Source: CAWKMN01 sp963850765 (GTDB taxonomy: Bacteria; Chloroflexota; Anaerolineae; Aggregatilineales; Aggregatilineaceae). From it: DNA of 64,000 bases. Location of the stretch: contig CAWKMN010000009.1 in NCBI GenBank assembly GCA_963850765.1, positions 744,001-808,000 of the forward strand, written 5' to 3'. Position numbers and translations under genes: made by a program. A model generated the notes under the pieces. That model searched no databases. It had not been told where the DNA came from and saw only the letters and a list, made by a program, of their open reading frames with translations. Position 1 is the stretch's first letter. Each line of letters starts with the position of its first letter. This document shows positions 17,040 to 26,681 of the stretch, one piece after another.

Positions 17040-18330
17040 CTACGGCACCAGCCAGTACGCGGCGCGGATCATCTGGTTGGCGGCGAACGCCTCCGGGCTG
17101 AGCGTACCGCGCGGCTCGGTGAGCACGGTTTGCGTGTCGCCCGTCGCCAGATCGGTCAGGTTGAGCGTGGACTCGTCCGCGTCGGGATTGCCGCCCGCCC
17201 ACAGGATCCGCCGCTGATCCGCCGAGAGCATGAATCGCCCCGTGCTGCCCAGGTTCAGCGCGCGGCGGCTGTAGTCGATCTCGCTGAACATGGCGTCGGT
17301 GATGATGCGGGGCTCGCCGCCCGGCGTCTGGTGGACCAGCGCGATCACCGGCATGGCGCTGATCCGGCAGTCGGGCAGTGTCCACTTGAGATACAGCCAG
17401 CTTCCATCGTCGAGCACCTGAAAATCGGTGATGCGGTACGTCCCTTCGGACTCGAACAGTGCCTCTGGTGTTTCGCCCTCAGCGACAGGCTCATTGCGCG
17501 CGAAGATCCAGCTTTCGCACAGCGGCGCGGCCGCCTGGAACGAAAAGAAATTCTCCGGCGGGATAACGGTCACATCGCCGCCGAATACGGCTTCGGGATC
17601 GGCGAGCGCCTGCCCGTGTGCGTCCAGCAGAGCTTGCAGCGCCGCGCCGAGATCCTGCCCCAGCGCGTCGGGATCAACGTCCCAGGTTTCCGTCTGCCCG
17701 GTGGTGACATCCAGCCGCGAGACGCCGCGGTAGACGACGTTCCCACCGCCAAAACCCGCGAAATCGCGGTCCACGATCAAGATGCTGCCATCCGTGAGCC
17801 ACGTGCTGAGCGGATCGGTCGAACTCGGTCAGGATGTGACTGGCCCCGCCATCGAGCCGCACGGCTTCCTGCCCGATCGGCCACAGAAACGAGATGATCC
17901 ACTGTTCGTCAGGCGACCAGCCGGCTACGCCCCAGGTTTCGGCGGCGCGGCTGCCAAGCTGAACCGGGACGGCGCGGGCCTGTCTCGTCGCCGCGTCGAA
18001 GACCTGGATCTGCCCGTCGTCGTAATCGCCGGTTTCATACACCAGCTTATCGCGGCCAGGGGATAGGCTGATCGTCCACGGATCGAGCTCGTCCGTCACA
18101 AAAACGGGATCCTGCCCGCTGGCGGGATCGTAAAAGTACAGCCCGCTGCCTTTGACGAAGGCCATCAGTCCGTCGAAATCGTCGATCAGCCCGGCGGACG
18201 CGGCCTGCTCCTCCTCATGGCTGATCCCCACCGGCTTGAGCGTGACGCCTTCCTCCTCGCCGCTGCCGCAGCCCATCAGGACGGCCGCCAGGATCACCAC
18301 CAGCACCACGATCATCCACAGCCGTTTCAT
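17040..18330 (-). CDS. TolB-like beta-propeller lipoprotein, one frameshift
   Basis: An exported lipoprotein of about 430 residues. The ATG at 18330 has GGAGGAC just upstream. The signal sequence MKRLWMIVVLVVILAAVLMG ends in the lipobox LMGC, so Cys21 would be lipidated. The mature part has repeated blades: SLSPGRDKLVYETGDYDDGQ, then AGWSPDEQWIISFLW, and later SADQRRILWAGGNPDADE, as in TolB/DPP IV-type propellers. A one-base shift near 17820 separates the two frames; the sense is restored by STWLTDGSILIVDRDFAG. It is encoded alone. Role unknown; extracytoplasmic binding is likely. Confidence 0.7.
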
Positions 18331-18449
18331 TGAGTCCTCCATGTGCAGTATCCTACCTCATTGTACGCGCACGCCCGGAATATTGGCCCGTCCTCCAGCC
18401 TACGCTATAATGCGCGCCTCCTTTAACGCTGAGATAAGCGAGTATCCTG

Positions 18450-19301
18450 ATGGAATTTATCCTGATCGCGCTGGCCGCGGTGGGGGTTGGTGCGGTGCTG
18501 TTCTGGGATCAGGCCCAGCAGCGCGGGCATGTGGCGCAGTTACGCGAATCCTGGGCGGGCCGGACCGTTACAATTCCCCCCATCGGCACGATCTGCCACG
18601 GCGATCTGCCGCCCATGCGCGGAGCGCTGCGCGTGTTCGGGGCGCTGGCCCTGGTCGATGGCGCGCTGACGTTCACCGGCCACCGCGATCCCCGCTACGA
18701 TTTCACCGCCCCTGTCGCGTCAATCCGCTGGATCGGGCTGCGGGCGCGATACAAGATCACGTGGAACCGGCGCATCGAACAGCCGGAACTGATCGTCCAC
18801 GCCGACGATCCGCGCGGCTGGCAGGTGTACACCTTCACCGAAGGGCCGCTCAAACAGTTCGCGGAACAGCTTGGCGCTCAGGCCGGGCTGGCCGTTCACG
18901 AGATGGGCGAGCAGTTCGAGGATTTTGGTCCCGAACCCGCGGTACGTCTCGTGCAAAACGCGGATGGAAGCTGGCAGCGCATCACGCCGGAGACGTTCGA
19001 TCCCGGTGATCCCCCGGCCGATTGGGATGGCTGGCAGTCTACGCTGTATCTCACGCCGGATCGTTTGCTCTATGGCGGGCAGCACCCGATCCCGCTGGCT
19101 GCAATCCACCGCGTGGATCTGTATCCGGCCGGACGGCTCAACCCGTTTGACCAAAGCCTGCTCAAGATCGAATACACCGATGAGAACGGCGGGCCGCGCG
19201 CCGTCGGTTTCCTGGTGCCGAGCGCGGGCGACTGGACCGGGGTGATCGAACAGCGGGTCGATGTCCCCGTGATGGTTCACGGCGGGCGCAGGGAAGGGTG
19301 A
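18450..19301 (+). CDS. Membrane-anchored protein with two PH/GRAM-like halves (paralogue A)
   Basis: Not a named family. One N-terminal helix (MEFILIALAAVGVGAVLFW) is followed by two similar beta-rich halves. The first contains VASIRWIGLRARYKI, LIVHADDPRGWQVYTF and LAVHEMGEQFEDFG. The second contains LYLTPDRLLYGGQHPIPL, LNPFDQSLLKIEY and VGFLVPSAGDW. The spacing of strands resembles GRAM or PH domains. The same blocks occur in order in the gene at 20881-21781 (RWIGYVRTTVQ, DWQVYAF, LYLAPDRLLF, LNPFSEDLLRIEY, VGFLV), so the two are paralogues about 2 kb apart on opposite strands. The product would face the cytoplasm if the anchor is a signal anchor; topology is uncertain. Confidence 0.65.
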   Translation: MEFILIALAAVGVGAVLFWDQAQQRGHVAQLRESWAGRTVTIPPIGTICHGDLPPMRGALRVFGALALVDGALTFTGHRDPRYDFTAPVASIRWIGLRARYKITWNRRIEQPELIVHADDPRGWQVYTFTEGPLKQFAEQLGAQAGLAVHEMGEQFEDFGPEPAVRLVQNADGSWQRITPETFDPGDPPADWDGWQSTLYLTPDRLLYGGQHPIPLAAIHRVDLYPAGRLNPFDQSLLKIEYTDENGGPRAVGFLVPSAGDWTGVIEQRVDVPVMVHGGRREG

Positions 19302-19453
19302 TGAATAATATCTTTTGTGCTAACAAACTGTAACAGACTGGTAAAAAGTGACTAAATTCCCATCCGTTTGTATTGCAATTCCGTTTGGAACACGTCACAA
19401 TTGAATTACATACTGAGGGGAAGGGTCTGCGCGGGTTATAAGGGGGTTCACGA

Positions 19454-19810
19454 ATGGATAAGCCGCTCGAACTATCGGGCCCAGGCGAACACGGCGAGCC
19501 GGCGAATGTGCCCGGCGAGGCCCTTGGCCGGCCGATCCCGGTGGGCGATGCGCCCGTCATCGAGCGCGCAGCCGATCCGAGCCGCCTGACGCAGGAATTG
19601 CAGCCGATCGACAGCCGGGAAGGCGAGCGCACCTCCGAATACAACCCGCACAGTCTCAAGCACCGCACCGGCACCGATCACGATGCCCGCCCGGTGATCC
19701 GCGCGCAGGATGACTCGACCGAGCAGCGGCTCGACCGCAGCGCGCACGATCTCCACCGCGAGAACGCCTTCAACTCCGTGCCCGATGACGCGGGGCCGCA
19801 TGCGGATTAG
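19454..19810 (+). CDS. Small hydrophilic, probably disordered protein
   Basis: A 118-residue protein rich in Asp, Glu, Arg, Pro and His, with no hydrophobic core, signal peptide or recognised domain (MDKPLELSGPGEHGE to DDAGPHAD). AAGGGGG lies nine bases before the ATG and a clear terminator follows, so expression is credible. Composition recalls stress-related hydrophilic proteins, but no family is claimed. Confidence 0.55.
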   Translation: MDKPLELSGPGEHGEPANVPGEALGRPIPVGDAPVIERAADPSRLTQELQPIDSREGERTSEYNPHSLKHRTGTDHDARPVIRAQDDSTEQRLDRSAHDLHRENAFNSVPDDAGPHAD

Positions 19811-19847
19811 TTGTGAGTTTTGAGTTTTGAGTTGTGAGTTAGAACAG

Positions 19848-19871
19848 GGCGGGGAGAACCCGCCTTTTTTT
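19848..19871 (+). terminator. Rho-independent terminator
   Basis: A perfect six-pair stem GGCGGG/CCCGCC with loop GAGAA followed by seven T residues, 37 bases after the stop of the small hydrophilic protein gene. Confidence 0.75.
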
Positions 19872-19904
19872 ATGTTCGGGCAGGATTCAAAACCAAACAG
19901 CCGG

Positions 19905-20375
19905 AAGGCGTTTGATCGGTTGGTCGCCGGGCGTTAATGAAGTTTGAGAAAATAGGCGGCTAAGGTTGGGTAGGGGCGGACCTGATGTCCGCCCAACGCG
20001 GCGCGGCCGCGTGTCGCGCCGCGCGCGACGGGGAGCACACGAGATGCTCCCCTACACCAGCGCGTTATCCGATTTAAATGTCAACCTGCATAAACGTCCC
20101 GGCTATAGAGAGAAAAAGTCCGCTAATGCGTTTTAAGAAATTATTCAGGGTATATCGCGTAGTTGACCCCTCCCTAAATCCCTCCCCGTAAACGGAGAGG
20201 GACTTGCGGCGCTCCCCTTTCTCCGCGAGCGGGAAAAGGGGTCGGGAGATAGGGGTAAACATGACGGCGTACCCCGCTTTAATTCTTAAACAGCATAAGG
20301 GACTCCGGTCCAGCCCCTTCAGCGGGCTTCCGATTTTGGTTTACCGCCGGTTTTAACCCGCGGCGTCTTTACGGG
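19905..20375. repeat. Composite repeat element plus hairpin repeat, homologous to 30066-30350 inverted
   Basis: From about 19930 the order is GTTTGAGAAAATAGGCGG, a GTAGGGGCGGAC/GTCCGCCC hairpin, a GCGCGGC-rich hairpin, a GGGAGCACAC...GCTCCCCTAC hairpin, then GTTATCCGATTTAAA and CCTGCATAAACG. The same order appears in inverse orientation at 30066-30350. A CCCTCCCTAAATCCC-type hairpin follows at 20166-20262, and a CCCCTTCAGCGGGCTT segment at 20310-20330 that also recurs at the other locus. No gene is present in this 570-base gap. Confidence 0.75.
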
Positions 20376-20382
20376 GAACATT

Positions 20383-20863
20383 TTACCCCTCTGGCGCGGG
20401 AAGGATCGGGCCGCGCTTGCGATTGAGCCGCGTGGCGTAATCATACTGCTGCCGCTCGTAGACCACATCCATCAGCGGGGACGAAAAGAGGAAATCCGCC
20501 GTCGAGCGGTTCATCGCCACGGGGATATTTTGCAGCACGGCGACGCGCAGCAGCGCCCGCACGTCGGGATCGTGGGGGTGTGATTCGAGCGGGTCCCAGA
20601 AGAAGATCAGCACGTCGATCTCCCCCTGCGCGATCTTCGCGCCGATCTGCTGATCGCCGCCCAGCGGCCCGGACATATAGGCCGTCACGTCGAGATCGAG
20701 CGCCTCCCTGAGCAGCGTGCCGGTGGTGCCCGTCCCACAGAGGATGTGATCTTTCAGGTGCTCGCGGTTGGTGCGCGCCCAGTCGAGCAAATCCTGCTTG
20801 CGATCGTCGTGCGCGACAAGCGCGATCCGCTTGCCCGCCGGCAGGGGAATCGTGTGTGGGCAT
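20383..20863 (-). CDS. mgsA: Methylglyoxal synthase, one frameshift
   Basis: Converts dihydroxyacetone phosphate to methylglyoxal and phosphate, a bypass that relieves sugar-phosphate build-up. The ATG at 20863 has AAGGAG upstream. After about nine codons a one-base shift near 20835 gives RIALVAHDDRKQDLLDWA. The signature follows: GTGTTG for phosphate binding, SGPLGGDQQIGAKIAQGEID with the catalytic Asp, FFWDPLESHPHDPDVRALL, then NIPVAMNRSTADFL. Length of about 158 residues fits the family. It lies 17 bases downstream of the paralogue B gene on the same strand, so they may form one transcript. Confidence 0.9.
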
Positions 20864-20880
20864 ACGTGGCTCCTTATTGT

Positions 20881-21781
20881 TCACATGATCCTGATCTTCG
20901 AAATCAAATCGGCGACGACCCCCTCTTCGCTTTCATCCTCGCCGCCCTTTTTCTTCCGCCCGGTGTGGACGGTGACATTCGCCACGCCGCGCGACTGCAT
21001 GGCATACAGCCCACGCTTCGGCATCATGGACGAGGAACCCTACCACCTGCGGCTTATCGTTGGGCGCAGACCGATATTCGATCCGCAGCAGATCTTCGGA
21101 GAATGGATTCAGTTTGTGTAGGAGTCCGCCCTTCTTCAACACGCTCACCTCACGAACTGCCAAGAGCAGGAGAGGATTCTTGTTCCAGGGTCCCGGCGGC
21201 GCAAACAGGAGGCGGTCAGGTGCGAGGTAAAGCTGGCCCCACCAGGAAGAATGCCACTCGCCATAAATATCCTGTTTCATACAGGTAGTGGTATGGGGCC
21301 CATAACTCTCACGGTTGCGTCCCATTTGAACTATATCCAGGCGGCAGCGTTCGCTCAATTCCTGCGCGATACCCCACGTGCTGTCTGGTCCAAAAGCGTA
21401 AACCTGCCAGTCTTCCCCCTCCTCGCAGTGGATAATCAGTGCATCAATATCTCGGGGATATTTGAGTCCTTGTACTGTGGTCCTGACATAACCGATCCAG
21501 CGCATAGCCGTGATGGGGATGGAAAAACTGCCATAGCTGAGAGATGCAAATGCCAGTTGGTCAGCGATGATAGCCAGCGCGCCATAATGCCCTCTTGCAT
21601 CCCGGTATGTCCGGCAGGGTTCGGTCCCGTAGCAACGGACGCCAACCGGCCCGTATTCCACGTTGAACCCCCACCATTTCCACATCCACACCGCCCACCG
21701 AACAACCATTGCCCGATAGGCCCAGGGACCGATGGTCAAACCTGCTGCAAGCGCCAGTACAAGTCCGAGAGTTGGATCCAC
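20881..21781 (-). CDS. Membrane-anchored protein with PH/GRAM-like halves (paralogue B), frameshifted C-terminus
   Basis: Paralogue of the gene at 18450-19301. The GTG at 21781 is preferred since GGGAGG precedes it by five bases; the frame is open 10 codons further. An N-terminal helix (LGLVLALAAGLTIGPWAY) and a Trp-rich stretch (WAVWMWKWWGF) precede the first half (MRWIGYVRTTVQGLKYP, EDWQVYAFG). The second half has LYLAPDRLLFAPPGP, LNPFSEDLLRIEYR and VGFLVHDAEAW. There the frame runs into a random tail, but a one-base shift near 21000 gives LYAMQSRGVANVTVHTGRK and an acidic end KKGGEDESEEG closing at 20881. Function unknown; it may be co-transcribed with mgsA. Confidence 0.6.
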
Positions 21782-21862
21782 AACAACCTCCCTTTCCCTG
21801 GATGCCGTCACGACTCATTGTAAGCCCGATTCCGGCAATGTCAGCTTGTTGGGAGGTGGATT

Positions 21863-23671
21863 TCAGCTTTCCGGCGCGGTCAAGTCCATCTGGTCGGCGC
21901 TCAAGCCCTCGGCGGCGGCGAGCAGGTGCGTCGCGCGGAACTGCATCTCGTAGAGGTGCGCGTACAGCCCATTCTGCGCTATCAGATCGTCGTGCGTGCC
22001 GAGTTCCACGATCTGCCCGCCGCTGAGCACGGCCAGCCGGTTCGCCACCTGGACGGTGCTCAGCCGGTGCGCGATGATGATCGTCGTCCGGCCCTGCATC
22101 AGCCGTTCGAGCGCTTCCTGCACCAGCTTTTCGCTCTCGTTGTCCAGGCTGGATGTTGCCTCGTCCAGCAGCAGAATACGCGGATCCTTGAGGATGGCGC
22201 GGGCAATCGCGACGCGCTGGCGCTGCCCGCCGCTCAGCCGGACGCCGCGCTCCCCGACAATGGTCTCGTAGCCGTCCGGCAGGCTGGTGATGAAGTCGTG
22301 CGCGTTGGCGGCGCGCGCCGCGTCGATCATCTGCTCCTCGGTCGCGTCCAGCCGCCCGAACAGGATATTCTCGCGGATGGTGCCGCCGAACAGCAGCGTC
22401 TCCTGCGGCACAACGCCGATCTGCGCGCGCAGGCTGGTTTGCGTCACGTCGCGCACGTCGTGCCCGTCGATGCAGATCGCGCCGCTCGTCACGTCGTAGA
22501 AGCGCGGGATCAGGTTGAAGATCGTGCTTTTGCCCGCGCCGCTCGGCCCGACCAGCGCCACGATCTCGCCCGGCGCGATGTCGAGAGTCACGTCGCGCAG
22601 CACCGGCTGGCGATCCTCGTAGTGGAAGGAGACGTCGTCAAACGTGATGCGCCCGGCCACGTCGTGCAGGTCGATCGCGCCCGGCTTATCCTGCACATCC
22701 GGCGCGGTGTTGAGAATCTGGAAGACACGCTGTGTCGCGCCGAGCGTTTCCTGAAATTGCGAATACACCCAGCCCAGTTCGGAGACCATCTCCCCGATGA
22801 TCGCCACGTAGACCAGGAAGGCGACCAGCTCCCCACGCGAGAGCCGCCCCGCGACCACTTCCTGCCCGCCGAACCACATGATCAGCGCGATGTTCATCAG
22901 GAACAGGAAATTCACCGCCGGGCTGATGACCGAGCGCACCCGCACCAGCCGGAAGGCTGCGCCCAACGTGCGGCTCAGCGCGTCGGCGTAGCGATCGACC
23001 TGATATTCTTCGCGCACGAAGCTTTTCACCTCGCGGATATTCTGGAAGCCCTCTTCCGCGATCACGGTAGCGTTGGCGAATTCGTCCTGCACGGTGCGCC
23101 CGCCCCGCCGCGAGACGCGGGTCAGCAGCACGCCGAGCACCGCCACCAGCGGCGTCGTCACCATGATAAAGCCTGTCAGCCGCCAGTTGAGCACCGTCAT
23201 CACGATCAGCGCGCCCCCGATGGTCAGCGTGTGGCGCAGCAGCTTGGTGAGATCGTTGGTCAGCGTATTGCGGATCATGTTCACGTCGCTGGACATGCGG
23301 CTGACCAGCTCCCCGACGCGCCGCTCGGTGAAAAAGCGCAGCGACAGTGACTGGAAATGCCGGTATAGCTGCGTGCGCAGGTCGAACACGACTCGCTCGC
23401 CGGTCGAGTTGGTGTAATAGTTGCCCATCATCGAGGCCACCGTCAGCACAAAAAACGCGGCGATCAGCACGCCCGTCAATTGGTTCAACTGCGTGCTGCT
23501 CTCGGCGTCCAGCGCCGTATCGACGATCCGCTCGATGGCGGCGGGCAGCGCCAGAAACATGGCCGACGCGATCAGCCGCGCCAGAATCGCCAGCACCAGC
23601 CGGCCCCGATAGGGTTTGAGATAACCGAATATCCAGCGCCACTGCGCGCGCTGGGGTGTTGATGCCGTCAT
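21863..23671 (-). CDS. ABC transporter, fused permease and ATPase
   Basis: A 602-residue half-transporter of the lipid/multidrug exporter (MsbA/Sav1866) type, working as a homodimer or heterodimer. Six membrane helices lie in residues 15 to 310, starting RLVLAILARLIASAMFLAL. The ATPase domain has Walker A GPSGAGKST near 395, the Q-loop GVVPQETLLFGG, signature LSGGQRQRVAIA near 490, Walker B ILLLDEATSSLD and the H-loop IIIAHRLSTV. AGGAG stands five bases before the ATG. It is encoded alone, so substrate is open. Confidence 0.9.
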   Translation of the reverse strand: MTASTPQRAQWRWIFGYLKPYRGRLVLAILARLIASAMFLALPAAIERIVDTALDAESSTQLNQLTGVLIAAFFVLTVASMMGNYYTNSTGERVVFDLRTQLYRHFQSLSLRFFTERRVGELVSRMSSDVNMIRNTLTNDLTKLLRHTLTIGGALIVMTVLNWRLTGFIMVTTPLVAVLGVLLTRVSRRGGRTVQDEFANATVIAEEGFQNIREVKSFVREEYQVDRYADALSRTLGAAFRLVRVRSVISPAVNFLFLMNIALIMWFGGQEVVAGRLSRGELVAFLVYVAIIGEMVSELGWVYSQFQETLGATQRVFQILNTAPDVQDKPGAIDLHDVAGRITFDDVSFHYEDRQPVLRDVTLDIAPGEIVALVGPSGAGKSTIFNLIPRFYDVTSGAICIDGHDVRDVTQTSLRAQIGVVPQETLLFGGTIRENILFGRLDATEEQMIDAARAANAHDFITSLPDGYETIVGERGVRLSGGQRQRVAIARAILKDPRILLLDEATSSLDNESEKLVQEALERLMQGRTTIIIAHRLSTVQVANRLAVLSGGQIVELGTHDDLIAQNGLYAHLYEMQFRATHLLAAAEGLSADQMDLTAPES

Positions 23672-24252
23672 GGGTGCTCCTGAGTGAACAGTTGACAGTG
23701 ATCAGTTTTTAGTGTTGTTTTAGGTTGTTAGTGCCGCCGGGCCGTGCAACGACCCGGCTATATACCGAAAGCGCCCTCAAGGACGCTGGCAAAAAGCGCG
23801 CGCCGACCAGGTCAGGTAGTGCTTCATCTCGATAACCCGATCGTATGCTGTTGTAGGGGCGGGCTAACAAGCCCGCCCAGGGCGACGTGGTAACGCCCCT
23901 ATGCCCTCTCCCTAGCTGGCTGGAGAGGGGTAACGCCGCCTCACCCTGCCCTCTCCCCGGCCAAGCCAGGGAGAGGGTTCAACGTCGGCGTGCCACTTCG
24001 CGCCGCGGCCAGGGCCGTTCACGGCCCTTCCGAGTGGTGAGGCCTCGCTGCTCGCAGCGCCGGTGCATTGCAGCGCCGGGCGATCCGCTCAGTCCCTATG
24101 GTACGATCCTAACACGACCGGCTCAAGAACAACAGGCGGCGGGTGCTATCCGCCCGTGCGAATGGTGACGATCAGCAGCGGAGCGATGGCCCCGCCGCGC
24201 GGTATACTAGCTTCGCTTGACTATATGATATTTCTTTGAGGATCAGTTTCCT
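23672..24252. repeat. Gap of 580 bases filled with repeats
   Basis: In order: CAGTTGACAGTGATCAG words (23690-23710), a CCGGGCCGTGCAACGACCCGG hairpin-like segment (about 23739-23760), a TGTAGGGGCGGGCTAACAAG element (23852-23880), CCCTCTCCCTAGCTGGCTGG and its CTTGGCCGGGG-like partner (23900-23985), and an AGGGCCGTTCACGGCCCTTCC hairpin followed by GCTCGCAGCGCCGGTGCATT (24010-24085). The last type recurs at 38105-38190 and 60425-60485. Nothing coding is seen. Confidence 0.7.
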
Positions 24253-25813
24253 ATGCCTGATGAAGACCCCCGTATTCTCGAACTGCGGCGCATCCGCGAG
24301 CGCGCCCGGCTCGGCGGCGGCGGCGACCGGATCGCCACGCAGCACGCCAAAGGCAAACTCACCGCCCGCGAGCGCCTGAATATCCTGCTGGACGCCGGAA
24401 CCTTCAACGAGCTGGAGCCGTTTATCACCCACCAGGGCGACGACGAAACGGGCCTCGCCAGCGAAGCCTATATGGGCGAAGGCGTCGTGACCGGCTACGG
24501 CCAGATCGAAGGGCGCACGGTCTATGTGTACGCGCAGGATTTCACCGTCTACGGCGGCACGCTCAGCGAGATGCAGAGCCACAAAATCTGCCGCGTGATG
24601 GATCTCGCCGTGCGCAACGGCACGCCCATCATCGGCCTGATCGACTCCGGCGGCGCGCGTATTCAGGAAGGCGTGCGCAGCCTGGGCGGTTATGCCGAGA
24701 TCTTCCGCCGCAACGCGCAGTATTCCGGCGTGATCCCGCAGATCAGCGTCATGCTTGGTCCGTGCGCGGGCGGCGCGGCCTATTCGCCCGCCCTGACCGA
24801 TCTGATCATCATGGTGCGCGAGCAAATCGTTCATGTTCCTCACCGGCCCGGCAGGTGATCAAGACCGTGACCGGCGAAGAGGTCGATAACGAGCAGTTGG
24901 GCGGCGCGGATGTTCACGCCTCGGTCAGCGGGACGGCGCACCTCGTCACCGAGAGCGAAGAGGAAGCCCTGCTGATGTGCCGGCAGGCGCTCAGCTATCT
25001 GCCGTCGAACAACGTCGAGAATCCGCCGTATGCCTCGCCGCTGGACGATCCGCTGCGCATGGACGAGGAACTGAACTGCCATCGTGCCGCTCGATGCCAG
25101 CCAGCCTTACAGCATGCACGAGGTCATCGAGCATGTCGTGGATTACGGCTCGTTCTTCGAGATCCAGCCCACCTGGGCGCGCAACGCGATCATCGGGCTG
25201 GCGCGGATCGGCGGGCACAGCGTCGGCATCGTCGCGCAGGAGCCGAGCATCATGGCGGGCGTGATCGACATCGACGCGGCGGATAAGATCACGCGCTTCG
25301 TGCGCATGTGCGACTGCTTCAACGTCCCGCTGGTGACGTTTGTCGATTCGCCCGGTTTTCTGCCCGGCGTCGGCCAGGAACACAGCGGGATCATCCGGCA
25401 CGGCGCGAAGGTGCTCTACGCCTATTCCGAAGCGACGGTGCCGAAGATCAGCGTCATCACGCGCAAAGCCTACGGCGGCGCGTATGTGGTCATGAGCAGC
25501 AAGTATCTCGGCACGGATGTGAATTATGCGTGGCCGAGCGCCGAGATCGCCGTCATGGGTGCGGAAGGCGCGGTCGAGCATCCTGTTCAGGAAGGAGATC
25601 AGCGAAGCGCCCGATCCCGCCGCCGAGCGCAGCCGCCTGACCGAGCAGTACCGCCAGCGCTTCAACAATCCCTATCACGCGGCCAGCGCCGGTTACGTGG
25701 ACGACGTGATCGAGCCGCGCGAAACGCGGGCGAAGATCTGCGCGTCGCTGGCGGCCCTGCGCGATAAATTCTCCCCAGCCCCGCCGCGCAAGCACGGCAA
25801 TATCCCCGTCTAG
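24253..25813 (+). CDS. mmdA: Biotin-dependent carboxyltransferase subunit (methylmalonyl-CoA decarboxylase alpha type), at least three frameshifts
   Basis: Moves the carboxyl group between an acyl-CoA and carrier-bound biotin. The restored protein is about 518 residues, as for MmdA/PccB. The first frame has GGGGDRIATQHAKGKLTARE, IGLIDSGGARIQEGV and GPCAGGAAYSPALTDLIIM. A pair of indels near 24825-24855 lead to VIKTVTGEEVDNEQLGGADV. A one-base gain near 25078 leads to WARNAIIGLARIGGHSVGIV and VDSPGFLPGVGQEHSGIIRHG, then ITRKAYGGAYVVMSSK. A last gain near 25580 gives FRKEISEAPDPAAERSRL and ends PRKHGNIPV. The adjacent gamma, biotin-carrier and beta genes point to the sodium-pumping decarboxylase rather than a carboxylase. 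The exact acyl-CoA is inferred by family only. Confidence 0.85.
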
Positions 25814-25828
25814 GCCGGAGCACAGACC

Positions 25829-26150
25829 ATGTTGGAAAATCTCACCACGGCGCTCGAAATTACGGTCGTTGGGATGGCGCTGGTTTTTGGCGCGATCGTG
25901 CTGTTGTGGCTGGTGATGCTGGCCCTCGTGCGGCTGACGGCTGAATCAGTCGAGGTGGCAAGCGTGACCGGCAGAGGATGAGCGCGACCTGAAGCGCCGC
26001 GCCGCGATCGCCGCCGTCGCTGTTGCCCTGGCGCGCGAGCGCCGCGACGAGCAGCCGCAGCCCTTCCCCCTGCCGCCCACGGCGATTGTCACCGCATGGC
26101 AGGCGGTCCAGCGCGGACGTTTATTGAGTCAAAAAGGCCCCCGGCGATGA
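25829..26150 (+). CDS. Decarboxylase gamma (OadG-type) membrane subunit, one frameshift
   Basis: Short anchor subunit that ties the carboxyltransferase and beta subunit together. One membrane helix occurs near the N-terminus (ITVVGMALVFGAIVLLWLVM). The frame breaks after VASVTGRG near 25975; the next frame continues AEDERDLKRRAAIAAVAVAL and PTAIVTAWQAVQRGRLLSQK, the usual basic tail with a WQxxxRxxL-like end. Its TGA overlaps the ATG of the biotin-carrier gene (ATGA), typical of translational coupling. Total length is about 105 residues. Confidence 0.75.
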
Positions 26151-26607
26151 AAATTACTGTCAAATTACAGGATCGTTCTTTTGAGGTTGAGATCGAGGAT
26201 CTGAACGCGCGCCCGATCGTCGCCACGGTCGAGGGCGAGCGCTTTGAGATATGGCCGGAGAACGGCGGCGCTGCTCCAAAAAAGACAGCACCCGCAGGGA
26301 CTCCGCCAGCGCCCCGGCGTCGAGCGTGGCGCAGCGATTCGCGCGGCCGGCGGTCGCGGCTCCGAGTCCGCGCCGGTGGCGCGCGCGGCGAACCAACGTG
26401 GTGCGCGCACCCATCCCCGGCGTGATCATATCCATCGCCGTCCAGCCGGGTGATACGGTCGAGGTCGGGCAGGAATTGTGCGTGCTGGAGGCGATGAAGA
26501 TGAAGAACGCGATCCGCGCGCCGCGTGCTGGCACGATCGGCAAGGTGCTGGCGGCGGTGGGCGAGCACGTCCAGCACCATGATTTGTTGATCGAGTTTGC
26601 GGAGTAG
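26147..26607 (+). CDS. Biotin carboxyl carrier subunit, frameshifted linker
   Basis: Carries the biotin that shuttles CO2 between the carboxyltransferase and the sodium-pumping beta subunit. It starts MKITVKLQDRSFEVEIED, then has a Pro/Ala-rich linker in which the frame is disturbed (about 26290-26400). The biotinyl domain follows: VRAPIPGVIISIAVQPGDTV, then LCVLEAMKMKNAIRAP with the target Lys in AMKM, and ends HHDLLIEFAE. Order after the gamma gene and before the beta gene matches known sodium-pumping decarboxylase operons. Confidence 0.85.
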
Positions 26608-26670
26608 CTGTTGGCTGTTGGCGGTAGCTCTCAGCTTGACTACGGCTAATGGCTAACCGCTAATCGCTGC
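26608..26670. repeat. TAGCTGTTGGC/GGCTAATGGCTAACCGCTAA low-complexity repeat
   Basis: A short run of GGCTAA, GCTAATCGC and related words between the biotin-carrier and beta-subunit genes. The same words recur in the gaps near 2390, 36190, 36330, 37830 and 45315. Confidence 0.5.
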
Positions 26671-26681
26671 TTTAAAAAGGC

